From the NCBI GenBank assembly GCA_037127655.1, contig JBAXXY010000044.1, positions 1 to 17,642 of the forward strand: a stretch of DNA of 17,642 bases. The letters run 5' to 3'. The notes under the pieces were generated by a model that was given only the letters and a program-made list of their open reading frames with translations, was not told where the DNA came from and did no database searches. The stretch is from GWF2-38-69 sp037127655. GTDB lineage: Bacteria; Verrucomicrobiota; Lentisphaeria; Victivallales; GWF2-38-69. Positions 7,510-15,000 of the stretch are shown in pieces. Within the stretch, counting starts at the first letter, position 1. Each line of letters starts with the position of its first letter. The position numbers and the translations under genes were made by a program.

Positions 7510-7909
7510 CAAAATCAAATGCAATAGATTTTTTACTCTGGTAGAGGTAGTTATTGCTCTGGCAATTCTTGCTATGGGGATACTTAGCGCAATGTCCATA
7601 ATTTCTTTTTCAAAAAGAAGAATGGACAGGGCCTACGATAGTTGGTACGCTCAGCACATGCTTGCTCAGGCCGCCGAATATTACCTCCTTTGCGGGGAAA
7701 AACAAATCCCGCCCGACATCTTCCCCTATAGAGGATATAACACTTCATGCAGAATCAGCGATTGTGCAAATATTCAGGGTGTTTCGGCAAATGCAGGAGG
7801 GAACTGGAAACTTTCCACTTATGACATTTCAGTCAGAGGCCCGAATGGACAAATAATCAGCCAGGTAAAAGTAGATAAAATATTTAAAAATGAAATCTTT
7901 CAAAAGTAA
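7502..7909 (+). CDS. gspI: Minor pseudopilin GspI
   Basis: This 135-residue minor pseudopilin overlaps gspH by 8 bases at the junction ATGATTAA, which suggests translational coupling. The N-terminus has a basic leader, then FTLVEVVIALAILAMGILSAM with mature Glu5 at Glu15. Phe10 occupies the position before cleavage, where Gly is usual. The FTLVEVVIALAIL...G form is typical of GspI/PilV-type pilins. A short globular domain contains four Cys (two as CRISDC), which could form disulfides. In known systems GspI nucleates the pseudopilus tip with GspJ and GspK, and the adjacent order fits that. Confidence 0.92.
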   Translation: MINKIKCNRFFTLVEVVIALAILAMGILSAMSIISFSKRRMDRAYDSWYAQHMLAQAAEYYLLCGEKQIPPDIFPYRGYNTSCRISDCANIQGVSANAGGNWKLSTYDISVRGPNGQIISQVKVDKIFKNEIFQK

Positions 7910-8555
7910 ACGAAAACTATCAGCATTCACTCTCCTTGAGATGGTATGCGCCATGTTCATCTTCACGGTGATGATGATGATTTTGGGGTCAGGAATGTTT
8001 ACTATCCAGCAAAGTTTGCGGAAAGTTTCAAGTAAAAGCGACTCGCTTATGTCTCTTCAGGTGTTGGAGAGAGTTTTTACCTTTTCTATCAGGAATGCTG
8101 TTCCTTTTCAGTGGCCCGATCAGTCAAAGACGAACAGGTCATTATTCATCGGCGAGCCCAATAGAGTCTCATTTGCCTATTTGCACAGAGTAGTTGATGC
8201 AAATGACGGCGGTATCAGGTTCATTCAATTCTATCTGGACAGAGGCCAGCTAATTGCGGCTTATAGGAAGATTCCTATTCTTCCTTGGGATGCTTCGACT
8301 ATTAATTCAGCAGACAAGGAAGTTCTTGCCACAGGAGTTAACAGCATCAACATCCAGTATGCGGACAAGGTGAATAATCAAATAGTTTGGCAGAATAGAT
8401 GGAATACGCAGAATAATATGAATATTCCGCTGGCTATTCAAATAAGAGTTGACTGGAAAGATGGCAGTTCAGAGCAATGGCTCAGGCGGACGGCAGGTTC
8501 CGGACAATTTGAATCTCTGGGTAATAGATACAGCGGAGGAGGCTCTTATGATTAA
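7890..8555 (+). CDS. gspJ: Minor pseudopilin GspJ
   Basis: This 221-residue minor pseudopilin overlaps gspI by 20 bases. A basic leader of 12 residues ends in Ala12, followed by FTLLEMVCAMFIFTVMMMILGSG with Glu17 as mature Glu5. The body is a GspJ-like domain: LMSLQVLERVFTFSIRNAVPF after the helix, RVSFAYLHRV strands, and a late segment (VNSINIQYADKVNNQ...W, PLAIQIRVDW) matching the family pattern that ends in a P.a..l.l.w strand. The protein ends in a short Gly/Ser tail. It would form the tip complex with GspI and GspK. Confidence 0.93.
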   Translation: MKSFKSKRKLSAFTLLEMVCAMFIFTVMMMILGSGMFTIQQSLRKVSSKSDSLMSLQVLERVFTFSIRNAVPFQWPDQSKTNRSLFIGEPNRVSFAYLHRVVDANDGGIRFIQFYLDRGQLIAAYRKIPILPWDASTINSADKEVLATGVNSINIQYADKVNNQIVWQNRWNTQNNMNIPLAIQIRVDWKDGSSEQWLRRTAGSGQFESLGNRYSGGGSYD

Positions 8556-9573
8556 ACCTCCAAATCCGAAATCCGAAATCCGAAATCATCAGTTTGAGAG
8601 GGGGGTAGCCCTAATAGTCGTATTATCATTTTTGCTTTTAATGTCGATGATTGTCTCGACTGTCGTAGTCATTTCTCAATATTCTTCGCGAAAAGTTAAA
8701 ATCGAATCTGACCGAATAATTTCCGGTTATCTCGCAGAAGGCGCCGCTTCAAGACTGCAATGGCTTATGATGGATGATAAGAAAGCTCACCCAAACTCAA
8801 ATGCGCTCAAAAGATTCGACAGCATAGCCAACGATAATACAGGCGTGAGCAAATATGTGGCAAATGGCAGTCCTGTGGCTGTTCCATACTATGACGCTCA
8901 AGTTACCGCCAGAATATACGACATGAGTTCAGGTTTAAATATCTCTGGAGGACAGGGATCCAATTCACTTAAACAGCTCCAACAGGTCTATACAGATACC
9001 CCTGGATTGTATAATGAGTTTAAAGTTTTTATTGATCGTTTCAGTGATTATATCGGAACAGGCGCCGGGCATAGCATCAATGGCATGAGCAAAGCCGATT
9101 ACAATAATCTCGGGCTTTCCCCGCTTCCAAGAAACGGGCAGATGCAGTATAGAGATGAGGTTCTATGGATTCCAGGTTCTGAGGATTTCTTTGCTCCGGA
9201 TGGAAACGGGCAGCTATCAATATTTGATATTATTGCGCCAGATTTTTATGTTAATCAAGTCAATTTTTTCTCTGCAAGTAAACTTTTGATAAGAGCTTTG
9301 TGCAATTATTCCGATCAGGATGCTCAGTACATCGTTAATGGAAGAGAAAGGTGGTTCCAAAGCCCTAATTTATCACTGTATGACTTCATTGACCAAAAGT
9401 ATATGTCAGTCCTTAGGCAGAAATTCTCCTTTCAGGATTCAGGAAGCTATACCATCATTCTCAATGCCTCAGCAGGAGATGGCGCCTATGAAAGAGAACT
9501 GATCATTTCGCTTAAAATAGGAACAGCCATGCAAGGTGAATACAATCAATACTATGAGTATATTCTCTATTGA
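8548..9573 (+). CDS. gspK: Minor pseudopilin GspK
   Basis: The ATG at 8548 is preceded by CGGAGGAGG (8533-8541) and overlaps the gspJ stop by 8 bases, again as ATGATTAA. It gives 341 residues; a longer in-frame reading from 8449 lies inside gspJ and adds nothing pilin-like. The leader is followed by RG|VALIVVLSFLLLMSMIVSTV. Gly19 precedes the cut, and Val replaces Glu5, as is normal for GspK, the pseudopilus cap. The large periplasmic region includes RIYDMSSGLNIS (the usual GspK D-x-x-G/S-x-x-N pattern), YRDEVLWIPG, LSIFDIIAPDFYVNQVNFFSAS and a C-terminal SGSYTIILNASAG-type strand. Leader residues from about 6 to 13 are encoded by an AAATCCG tandem repeat. Confidence 0.93.
   Translation: MIKPPNPKSEIRNHQFERGVALIVVLSFLLLMSMIVSTVVVISQYSSRKVKIESDRIISGYLAEGAASRLQWLMMDDKKAHPNSNALKRFDSIANDNTGVSKYVANGSPVAVPYYDAQVTARIYDMSSGLNISGGQGSNSLKQLQQVYTDTPGLYNEFKVFIDRFSDYIGTGAGHSINGMSKADYNNLGLSPLPRNGQMQYRDEVLWIPGSEDFFAPDGNGQLSIFDIIAPDFYVNQVNFFSASKLLIRALCNYSDQDAQYIVNGRERWFQSPNLSLYDFIDQKYMSVLRQKFSFQDSGSYTIILNASAGDGAYERELIISLKIGTAMQGEYNQYYEYILY
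8562..8587. repeat. AAATCCG tandem repeat within the start of gspK
   Basis: Three exact copies of the seven-base unit AAATCCG and a partial fourth (AAATC) run without interruption. They encode part of the GspK leader (KSEIRN). The same unit in reverse complement and degenerate form lies before gspF. Confidence 0.9.
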
Positions 9574-9598
9574 AATAAATATTTAGCAGATGTATTTT
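9570..9598 (+). promoter_or_regulatory. Possible sigma70-type promoter for tRNA-Ser
   Basis: TTGAAA (9570-9575) and TATTTT (9593-9598) are separated by 17 bases, with TG just before the -10. The -10 ends 20 bases before the mature tRNA 5' end. The -35 overlaps the gspK stop codon. No terminator separates gspK from the tRNA, so read-through is also possible. Confidence 0.4.
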
Positions 9599-9618
9599 GC
9601 TTAATTCTGCACACTTAA

Positions 9619-9709
9619 GGAGAGATGCCGGAGCGGTCGAACGGGATAGTCTCGAAAACTATTGATGATTTTTAATCATCCTAGGGTTCAAATCCCTATC
9701 TCTCCGCCA
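9619..9709 (+). tRNA. tRNA-Ser (anticodon CGA)
   Basis: The gene folds as a class II tRNA. The acceptor stem is GGAGAGA (9619-9625) with TCTCTCC (9699-9705), the discriminator is G, and CCA is encoded (9707-9709). The anticodon stem ATAGT/ACTAT surrounds loop CTCGAAA, with anticodon CGA at 9653-9655, reading UCG. A long variable arm (GATGATT with AATCATC) and a T arm TAGGG-TTCAAAT-CCCTA follow. The acceptor and D-arm sequence is close to the E. coli tRNA-Ser(CGA) pattern as I remember it. Confidence 0.96.
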
Positions 9710-9734
9710 CTTATAATATTCATTAATATCTCAA

Positions 9735-10658
9735 TTATTCAGATGCTCTTTTGAGAGTAATTGTGATAACTTCGGGCGGGCAGAAAAGCCTTCCGGTAAA
9801 ACCGCTGCACCCTATTCCATTAGATGTAATTCCTTGAAGACCTTTGAACTTCCAGTAGCCTTTAGCCATTCTCCTTGGCGCTTTTGTGTTAGTAACTACA
9901 GGAATTCCACCGGGCAGGCATATTTGACCGCCATGAGTGTGCCCGTTAAGAGAGAGCAAATAATGGAATTTATCTGCTTGTTTATATGTATCTGGAGTAT
10001 GAGAGAGAAGTATTTTAAAAGGGTTGACTGTGTCTATACCTTCTTCACATGAATAAAAATCGTGTGTACGGTAATAGCTGGCGTCGTCTATTCCTGACAA
10101 ATAAATGCAGGCTTTGTTCTTTTCGATTTTAACTGATTCATTGATGAGCATTTTTACTCCTGATTCTTCTAAAAACTGCCCGAAAGCATATATGTCGTGG
10201 TTTCCAAGAATTCCGTAGATTTCCTTGCCCTTAAACTTTATACGGGCAATCAAGTTCGATGCAAAATTTTTAACTATCTGAATATTTTTACCTTTATAGC
10301 GGTGAGCATAATCTCCTCCCAAGGTACAGATATCGAATTCGACCCTATCAATTATTTCCAGCAATCTAGCTTCAATATTTTGAACTTTATCGGCATGAAT
10401 ATCTGTAAGGAATAAAATTTTGTACCCGTCAAACTCTAAAGGCAGACTCTCGAAGTAAAACTTGTGTTCGGTGAGCTTCAAGTCATGCGCGTGCTTATAG
10501 GCAATGCGTGAAACAAAAGTAATTTTGAATATGATTCTGAAGACCTGAATAGCAAAATTAAGGGCCAGAATATAAATCTTCTGCCTCGTATCTCTAGTCA
10601 AATATAGTAAATGCCTTCTAGCCTCTTTTAACTTTCGTTTTTCGCTGATTGGTCTCAT
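9735..10658 (-). CDS. Membrane-anchored metallophosphoesterase of YkuE/LpxG type
   Basis: This is a calcineurin-like phosphoesterase of 307 residues from the ATG at 10658; a TTG at 10667 would add three. Neither start has a clear ribosome binding site, and the gene begins 12 bases after the esterase stop, so coupling is likely. A basic N-terminus is followed by a hydrophobic, probably membrane-associated segment (about 27-54). The metal ligands are all visible: D86-x-H88 in TDIHAD, D116 in GGDY, N153-H154 in GNHD, H220 in LSHTPD and H240-x-H242 in GHTHGGQ. The ending (GIGCSGFTGRLFCPPEVITITL) is typical of the YkuE/YaeI branch, which includes the Chlamydia LpxG UDP-diacylglucosamine pyrophosphatase. 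A lipid or envelope phosphate ester is a reasonable guess; the substrate is not shown by the sequence. Confidence 0.9.
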   Translation of the reverse strand: MRPISEKRKLKEARRHLLYLTRDTRQKIYILALNFAIQVFRIIFKITFVSRIAYKHAHDLKLTEHKFYFESLPLEFDGYKILFLTDIHADKVQNIEARLLEIIDRVEFDICTLGGDYAHRYKGKNIQIVKNFASNLIARIKFKGKEIYGILGNHDIYAFGQFLEESGVKMLINESVKIEKNKACIYLSGIDDASYYRTHDFYSCEEGIDTVNPFKILLSHTPDTYKQADKFHYLLSLNGHTHGGQICLPGGIPVVTNTKAPRRMAKGYWKFKGLQGITSNGIGCSGFTGRLFCPPEVITITLKRASE

Positions 10659-10670
10659 TTTATTCAAAGT

Positions 10671-11546
10671 TTATTTAGCTGAAGGGTCAATTTTGTATAA
10701 TGTTTCCAGAAATATTTTAAACCGGTATTCCCAGGCTCGCTCATCATGAGTGCCATATTTATCCTTAAAATAAAATAAATTTTTACCTGTTTCAAAACCT
10801 AATTTATTTTTAAATAATTTTACCACTTTCTTGCTTAAGTATGCTACTTCAGGTTCATCTAGTCCTTCATCTTCGCCCCAATCAATCCATAAAACAGGTT
10901 TGTTTTTAGTTTTTGTGATAGCTTTTGCGATTTCTTTTATGTATGCATTATTCTCAATTCTGATTTTTTGATTCAAAATTTCAAAAAATGCAGGGGAAAG
11001 CACTCCGGCATGCCCAAATTGATCGCTGTGCACACAGGAAATATATAAAGACGCTATAGCTCCGAAAGACGAACCTACTATTGAGGTTTTCTCACAAGAA
11101 GGATTTGTCCGATAATTTGCATCTATAAAAGGTTTTAACGAGCAGGCAAGGTAATTGGCATAGTCTTTAAGCCCACCGCAGCCATGAACTATTTCGCCAG
11201 AGTATTCATGGTAATTTTTTACGCTCAGGTATTCATAATTCCTGTCGATGGGATACACAGCTACGATTATTACGCTCTCAATAAGATTATGCTTAATTAG
11301 CCGGCTTAAGGACTTATGCACATTCCATGACCATGGACTTAAGCCTTCTGAGTCAAAGACAGTATTACCGTCGTTCATATAAACTACAGGAAAATGTTTT
11401 TTGGTGTTTTCATACTCGGGGGGCAGAAGCAGTTTCAACTTCCTTGGATATCCATCAATGTTAAACTCTTCGTAAGTATGGAAATATCCATACCTTGTTT
11501 TCTTCTCAAAATAATTTTGCCCGCTCTTTTTTTTGAGTTGATCCAT
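10671..11546 (-). CDS. Alpha/beta-hydrolase, esterase D/IroE-like
   Basis: This 291-residue enzyme has no signal peptide and is probably cytoplasmic. AAGGAA lies about 10 bases before the ATG. The fold is that of the putative esterase family (IroE, enterochelin esterase Fes C-domain, esterase D): RKLKLLLPPEY, FPVVYMNDG, the nucleophile elbow G158-S-S160-F-G162, GVLSPAFF after it, an acidic turn (WGEDEG, with D226 the likely acid) and a catalytic His267 in the typical HDERAWEYR ending. No iron-uptake genes are nearby, so a siderophore substrate is not supported; a generic carboxylesterase or peptidoglycan/sugar ester role is equally possible. The gene is upstream of the metallophosphoesterase on the same strand and probably forms a two-gene operon with it. 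Confidence 0.88.
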   Translation of the reverse strand: MDQLKKKSGQNYFEKKTRYGYFHTYEEFNIDGYPRKLKLLLPPEYENTKKHFPVVYMNDGNTVFDSEGLSPWSWNVHKSLSRLIKHNLIESVIIVAVYPIDRNYEYLSVKNYHEYSGEIVHGCGGLKDYANYLACSLKPFIDANYRTNPSCEKTSIVGSSFGAIASLYISCVHSDQFGHAGVLSPAFFEILNQKIRIENNAYIKEIAKAITKTKNKPVLWIDWGEDEGLDEPEVAYLSKKVVKLFKNKLGFETGKNLFYFKDKYGTHDERAWEYRFKIFLETLYKIDPSAK

Positions 11547-11590
11547 ATCTATTTATTCCTTATGAATAGCATGCAGCTAAGTATTGCAGA

Positions 11591-11619
11591 ATTATAATCT
11601 TTTTTATTGTTAAAACCAT
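11591..11619 (-). promoter_or_regulatory. Possible promoter for the esterase-phosphoesterase pair
   Basis: On the minus strand TATAAT (11591-11596) has TGGTTT 16 bases upstream (11613-11618). It lies 45 bases before the esterase ATG in the 120-base divergent gap. The same ATTATAAT also reads TATAAT on the plus strand (11593-11598), without a good -35, so it might serve the small membrane gene as well. This is pattern matching only. Confidence 0.33.
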
Positions 11620-11666
11620 TAAGTCAGTTAGACTGAATATTCAAAACTAAAAATTAGGAACAATAT

Positions 11667-11876
11667 ATGAAGCAAAAAATACTTCGAATCACAAACATCA
11701 TTTTAGCGCTTTTAATTATCAATCAATTTTTATCCGGCTTTTTCAAAAAGGAAATAGGTAAGCCTCTTTTTGAATTACTCCATGAGCGTGGGGCGATACT
11801 CTTAATTATTGTCATAATACTGCATTTACTATTAAATTGGGGATGGATCAAGAACGCATATTTCAAAAAATGCTAG
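11667..11876 (+). CDS. Small two-helix membrane protein, DUF4405-like
   Basis: This 69-residue protein has a TAGGAA ribosome binding site (11655-11660) six bases before the ATG. It has two hydrophobic helices, about 8-25 and 43-60, separated by a charged loop with HERGA. The ILHLLLNWGWI ending of helix 2 is characteristic of the DUF4405 family, whose members resemble cytochrome b-type membrane proteins. Two His residues (His39 at the loop edge, His53 in helix 2) could be haem ligands, but that is a guess. The gene stands alone, divergent from the esterase and followed by its own terminator. Confidence 0.72.
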   Translation: MKQKILRITNIILALLIINQFLSGFFKKEIGKPLFELLHERGAILLIIVIILHLLLNWGWIKNAYFKKC

Positions 11877-11891
11877 ATTATTCAATGATTT

Positions 11892-11918
11892 AAAGCAGGC
11901 TTTATTGTGCCTGTTTTT
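11892..11918 (+). terminator. Intrinsic terminator after the DUF4405-like gene
   Basis: AAAGCAGGC and GCCTGTTTT pair (with one G-T) around an eight-base loop, TTTATTGT, and the 3' arm runs into TTTTT. It starts 16 bases after the stop codon. Confidence 0.75.
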
Positions 11919-11947
11919 AGAAATATGACTAAAGTTTAATCTGCTAC

Positions 11948-11977
11948 TGTACAAAAAAATGAAGACTAGGATAAAAT
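11948..11977 (+). promoter_or_regulatory. Possible promoter for pyruvate:ferredoxin oxidoreductase
   Basis: TGTACA (11948-11953) and TAAAAT (11972-11977) are 18 bases apart in the 160-base gap between the terminator-bearing small gene and the PFOR gene. A transcript from here would have a leader of about 50 bases. Both boxes are imperfect. Confidence 0.3.
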
Positions 11978-12036
11978 GAGAATTACTGTTCAATAAAGTT
12001 TCATAAAAAACTAAACAATATACTCAGGAGGTTTCA

Positions 12037-15000
12037 ATGGGTAAAAAAGTAACAATTATCGGTAATCAGGCCGCCTCTCATGTGGCATACGCTTTCAGCG
12101 AAGTGGCCGCTATCTATCCAATTACTCCATCATCGGACATGGGTGAAATGGCAGAGCAGTGGGCTAATGACAAGCGCAAGAATATCTTCGGCACAGAAGT
12201 CATTGTATCTGAAATGCAGTCTGAAGCCGGAGCCGCAGGCGCAGTTCACGGTTCATTAGTAGCTGGTTCGCTAACAACTACATTCACAGCTTCTCAAGGT
12301 TTGCTCCTGATGATTCCTATCATGCACAAAGTCGCAGGGGAAATGCTGCCTACAGTATTCCATGTATCAGCTCGCTCTGTTGCATGCCAGTCTCTCTCAA
12401 TTTTCGGAGACCACTCTGATGTGATGGGATGCAGAAATACAGGTTTTGCAATGATGGCAGCAGGTTCAATTCAGGAAGAAATGGACCTTGCTACAGTAAG
12501 TCATTTATCCACAATGGAATCATGCGTTCCGTTCCTTTCATTCTTTGACGGTTTCCGTACTTCTCATGAAATACAGAAAGTCGAAGAAATCGACTACGCT
12601 ATAATGAGAGAACTTCTTGACCAGAAATTCGTAGATGCTTTCCGTAAGAGAGCTCTTCGCCCAGAAGCTCCGATGGCCAGAGTCGCTGCTCAAAACCCTG
12701 ATGTGTATTTCCAGGGAAGAGAAACTATTAATAATCATTATGCGGCTGTTCCAGGAATAGTTCAGAGCTACATGGACAAACTTGCAAAGAAGATTAATAG
12801 ACAGTATCATCTTTTTGATTATGTCGGGGCAAAAGATGCTACCAAGATAGTTATAGCTATGGGGTCTTCATGCGAAACTATTGAAGAAACTATTAATTAC
12901 CTAGCTGCCAAAGGCGAAAAAGTCGGTGCAATCAAAGTTCGTCTCTACAGACCTTTCTCTGCAAAGGCATTTATCGATGCAATACCTGCTTCAGTCAAGA
13001 AAATCGCAGTTCTCGACAGAACAAAAGAACCTGGATCACTCGGCGAACCTCTCTACCAGGATGTAATTACAGCTCTCTCTCAGTGCGGAAGAAGCGGAAT
13101 CAATGTAATCGGCGGCCGTTATGGTCTTTCCAGCAAGGAATTCACACCTTCTCATGTTAAAGCAGTATTCGATTATCTCGATGCCGCTTGCAAACATGGG
13201 TTCACAGTCGGTATCGAAGACGATGTAAGTCATCTTTCTATTCCTGTAAAAGAACACATCAATGCAGAAGCTTCTGATGTTATCGGATGCATGTTCTGGG
13301 GTTTGGGTTCAGACGGAACAGTCGGAGCTAACAAGAGCTCAATCAAGATCATCGGCGATCACACAGACATGAATGCTCAAGGGTACTTCGTTTACGACTC
13401 CAAGAAATCCTACGGCATCACAGTATCTCACCTTCGTTTCGGCAAAGGCAAGATCCAGAGCGAATACCTTGTAACAAATCCAACTTTCGTGGCATGTCAC
13501 AATTCTGCTTACATCGGCCGTTATGATATGCTTTCAGGAATCAAGGAAGGCGGAATATTCCTTCTTAATTCAGAATACACCACAGAAGAAGTATTCGGAA
13601 AGCTTACAAGACCTGTTCAGGAATTAATCATCAAGAAGAAGATTAAATTCTATAATATTGATGCTCTTAAGATTTCCGAAGCCGCAGGATTAGGCGCAAG
13701 AATCAATACAGTAATGCAAGTGGCTTTCTTCAAGATTTCAGGCGTACTTCCTGAAGTTGAAGCCATCCAATATGTTAAAGACTACTTGAAGAAGACATAT
13801 GGAAGAAAAGGCGACAAGCTCGTCCAGATGAACCTTGACTGCGTGGACAAAGTTTCAGCAGAACTCAAACAGGTTCCAGTCCCAGCAACAATTACTGAAT
13901 CTTATGTATTTACTCCTATCATCAAGGCTGATGCTTCTGCATTTGCTAGAGATGTTATCAAACCTACTTTGCATCTCGAAGGCGATAATATTCCAGTTTC
14001 CAAGATGTCATTTGACGGAGTAGTTCCGACCGCTACATCGAAACTTGAAAAACGCGGTATCGGTCCTCGTATTCCAAAATGGCTTCCAGAAAACTGCATA
14101 CAGTGTAATCAGTGCGTAAATGCATGTCCTCACGCTGTTGTTAGAGCTAAACAAGTTGATGCTGCCAATATGGCAAAAGCTCCAGCCACATTCAAAACTC
14201 TCAAGTCATCCACAAAGAATGACAAAAACCTACAGTACAAGATTCAAATCTATGTTGATGACTGCACAGGTTGCGGAGTTTGCGTAGAAACATGTCCTGC
14301 AAAAACAAAAGCTCTCGCATTCTCAACTCTTGAAGCAGAAACTGCCGCAGGAGAAAAGGTCAACTACGAATTCTTCGACAAACTACCGGAAAATGTTCTC
14401 GACGGCGTTGACGAAAAGACTCTAAAGGGCGCAATGTTCAAACAGCCTCTCTTCGAGTTCTCAGGCGCCTGCGCAGGTTGCGGAGAAACTCCTTATGTAA
14501 GAATAGCTTCACAGCTCTTCGGAGACAGAATGTTGATTGCCAATGCCACAGGTTGCTCATCAATCTACGGCGGCACATTCCCGACAATTCCGTATTGCAA
14601 AACTCCGGCTGGTCGCGGTCCGGCATTTGCTAACTCCCTCTTTGAAGACAATGCAGAATTCGGTTTCGGAATGCGTCTTGGCATTGACAGCAATAGATCT
14701 CAGCTCAAGATGAATGTAGAAAAAGTCCTTGCCAGCCCTAAAATGTGCTGTGATGAATGCAAGAACGCTTTAACCAAAGCTCTCGAAGTCTGGGACGGTA
14801 AAGGCGCTGAAGCAATAGCTGCTCAGGATAAAGTTAAATCCATTATCGACAAAGCAATCGCTCAAAGCAAATCATGCTGCCCTGAAAACACCAAATCTCT
14901 TGAAGTTATTAAAGAACTTGGCGATTATTTCGTTGACAAGAGCATCTGGATTATCGGCGGCGACGGCTGGGCTAATGACATCGGTTACGGCGGTCTTGAC

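Noticed and set aside
8449..8547. Longer gspK start at 8449
   Set aside because: It lies fully inside gspJ, gives 33 residues without prepilin character, and the ATG at 8548 has a strong ribosome binding site.
1..9573. Type IV pilus operon instead of T2SS
   Set aside because: The order C-D-E-F-G-H-I-J-K, a GspG C-terminal signature and a Glu5-less GspK point to T2SS; no pilM-N-O-P-Q or pilT-like genes are present.
9619..11600. Genomic island inserted at tRNA-Ser
   Set aside because: No integrase, no duplicated tRNA 3' end that I can find in the window, and the following genes have base use like the rest.
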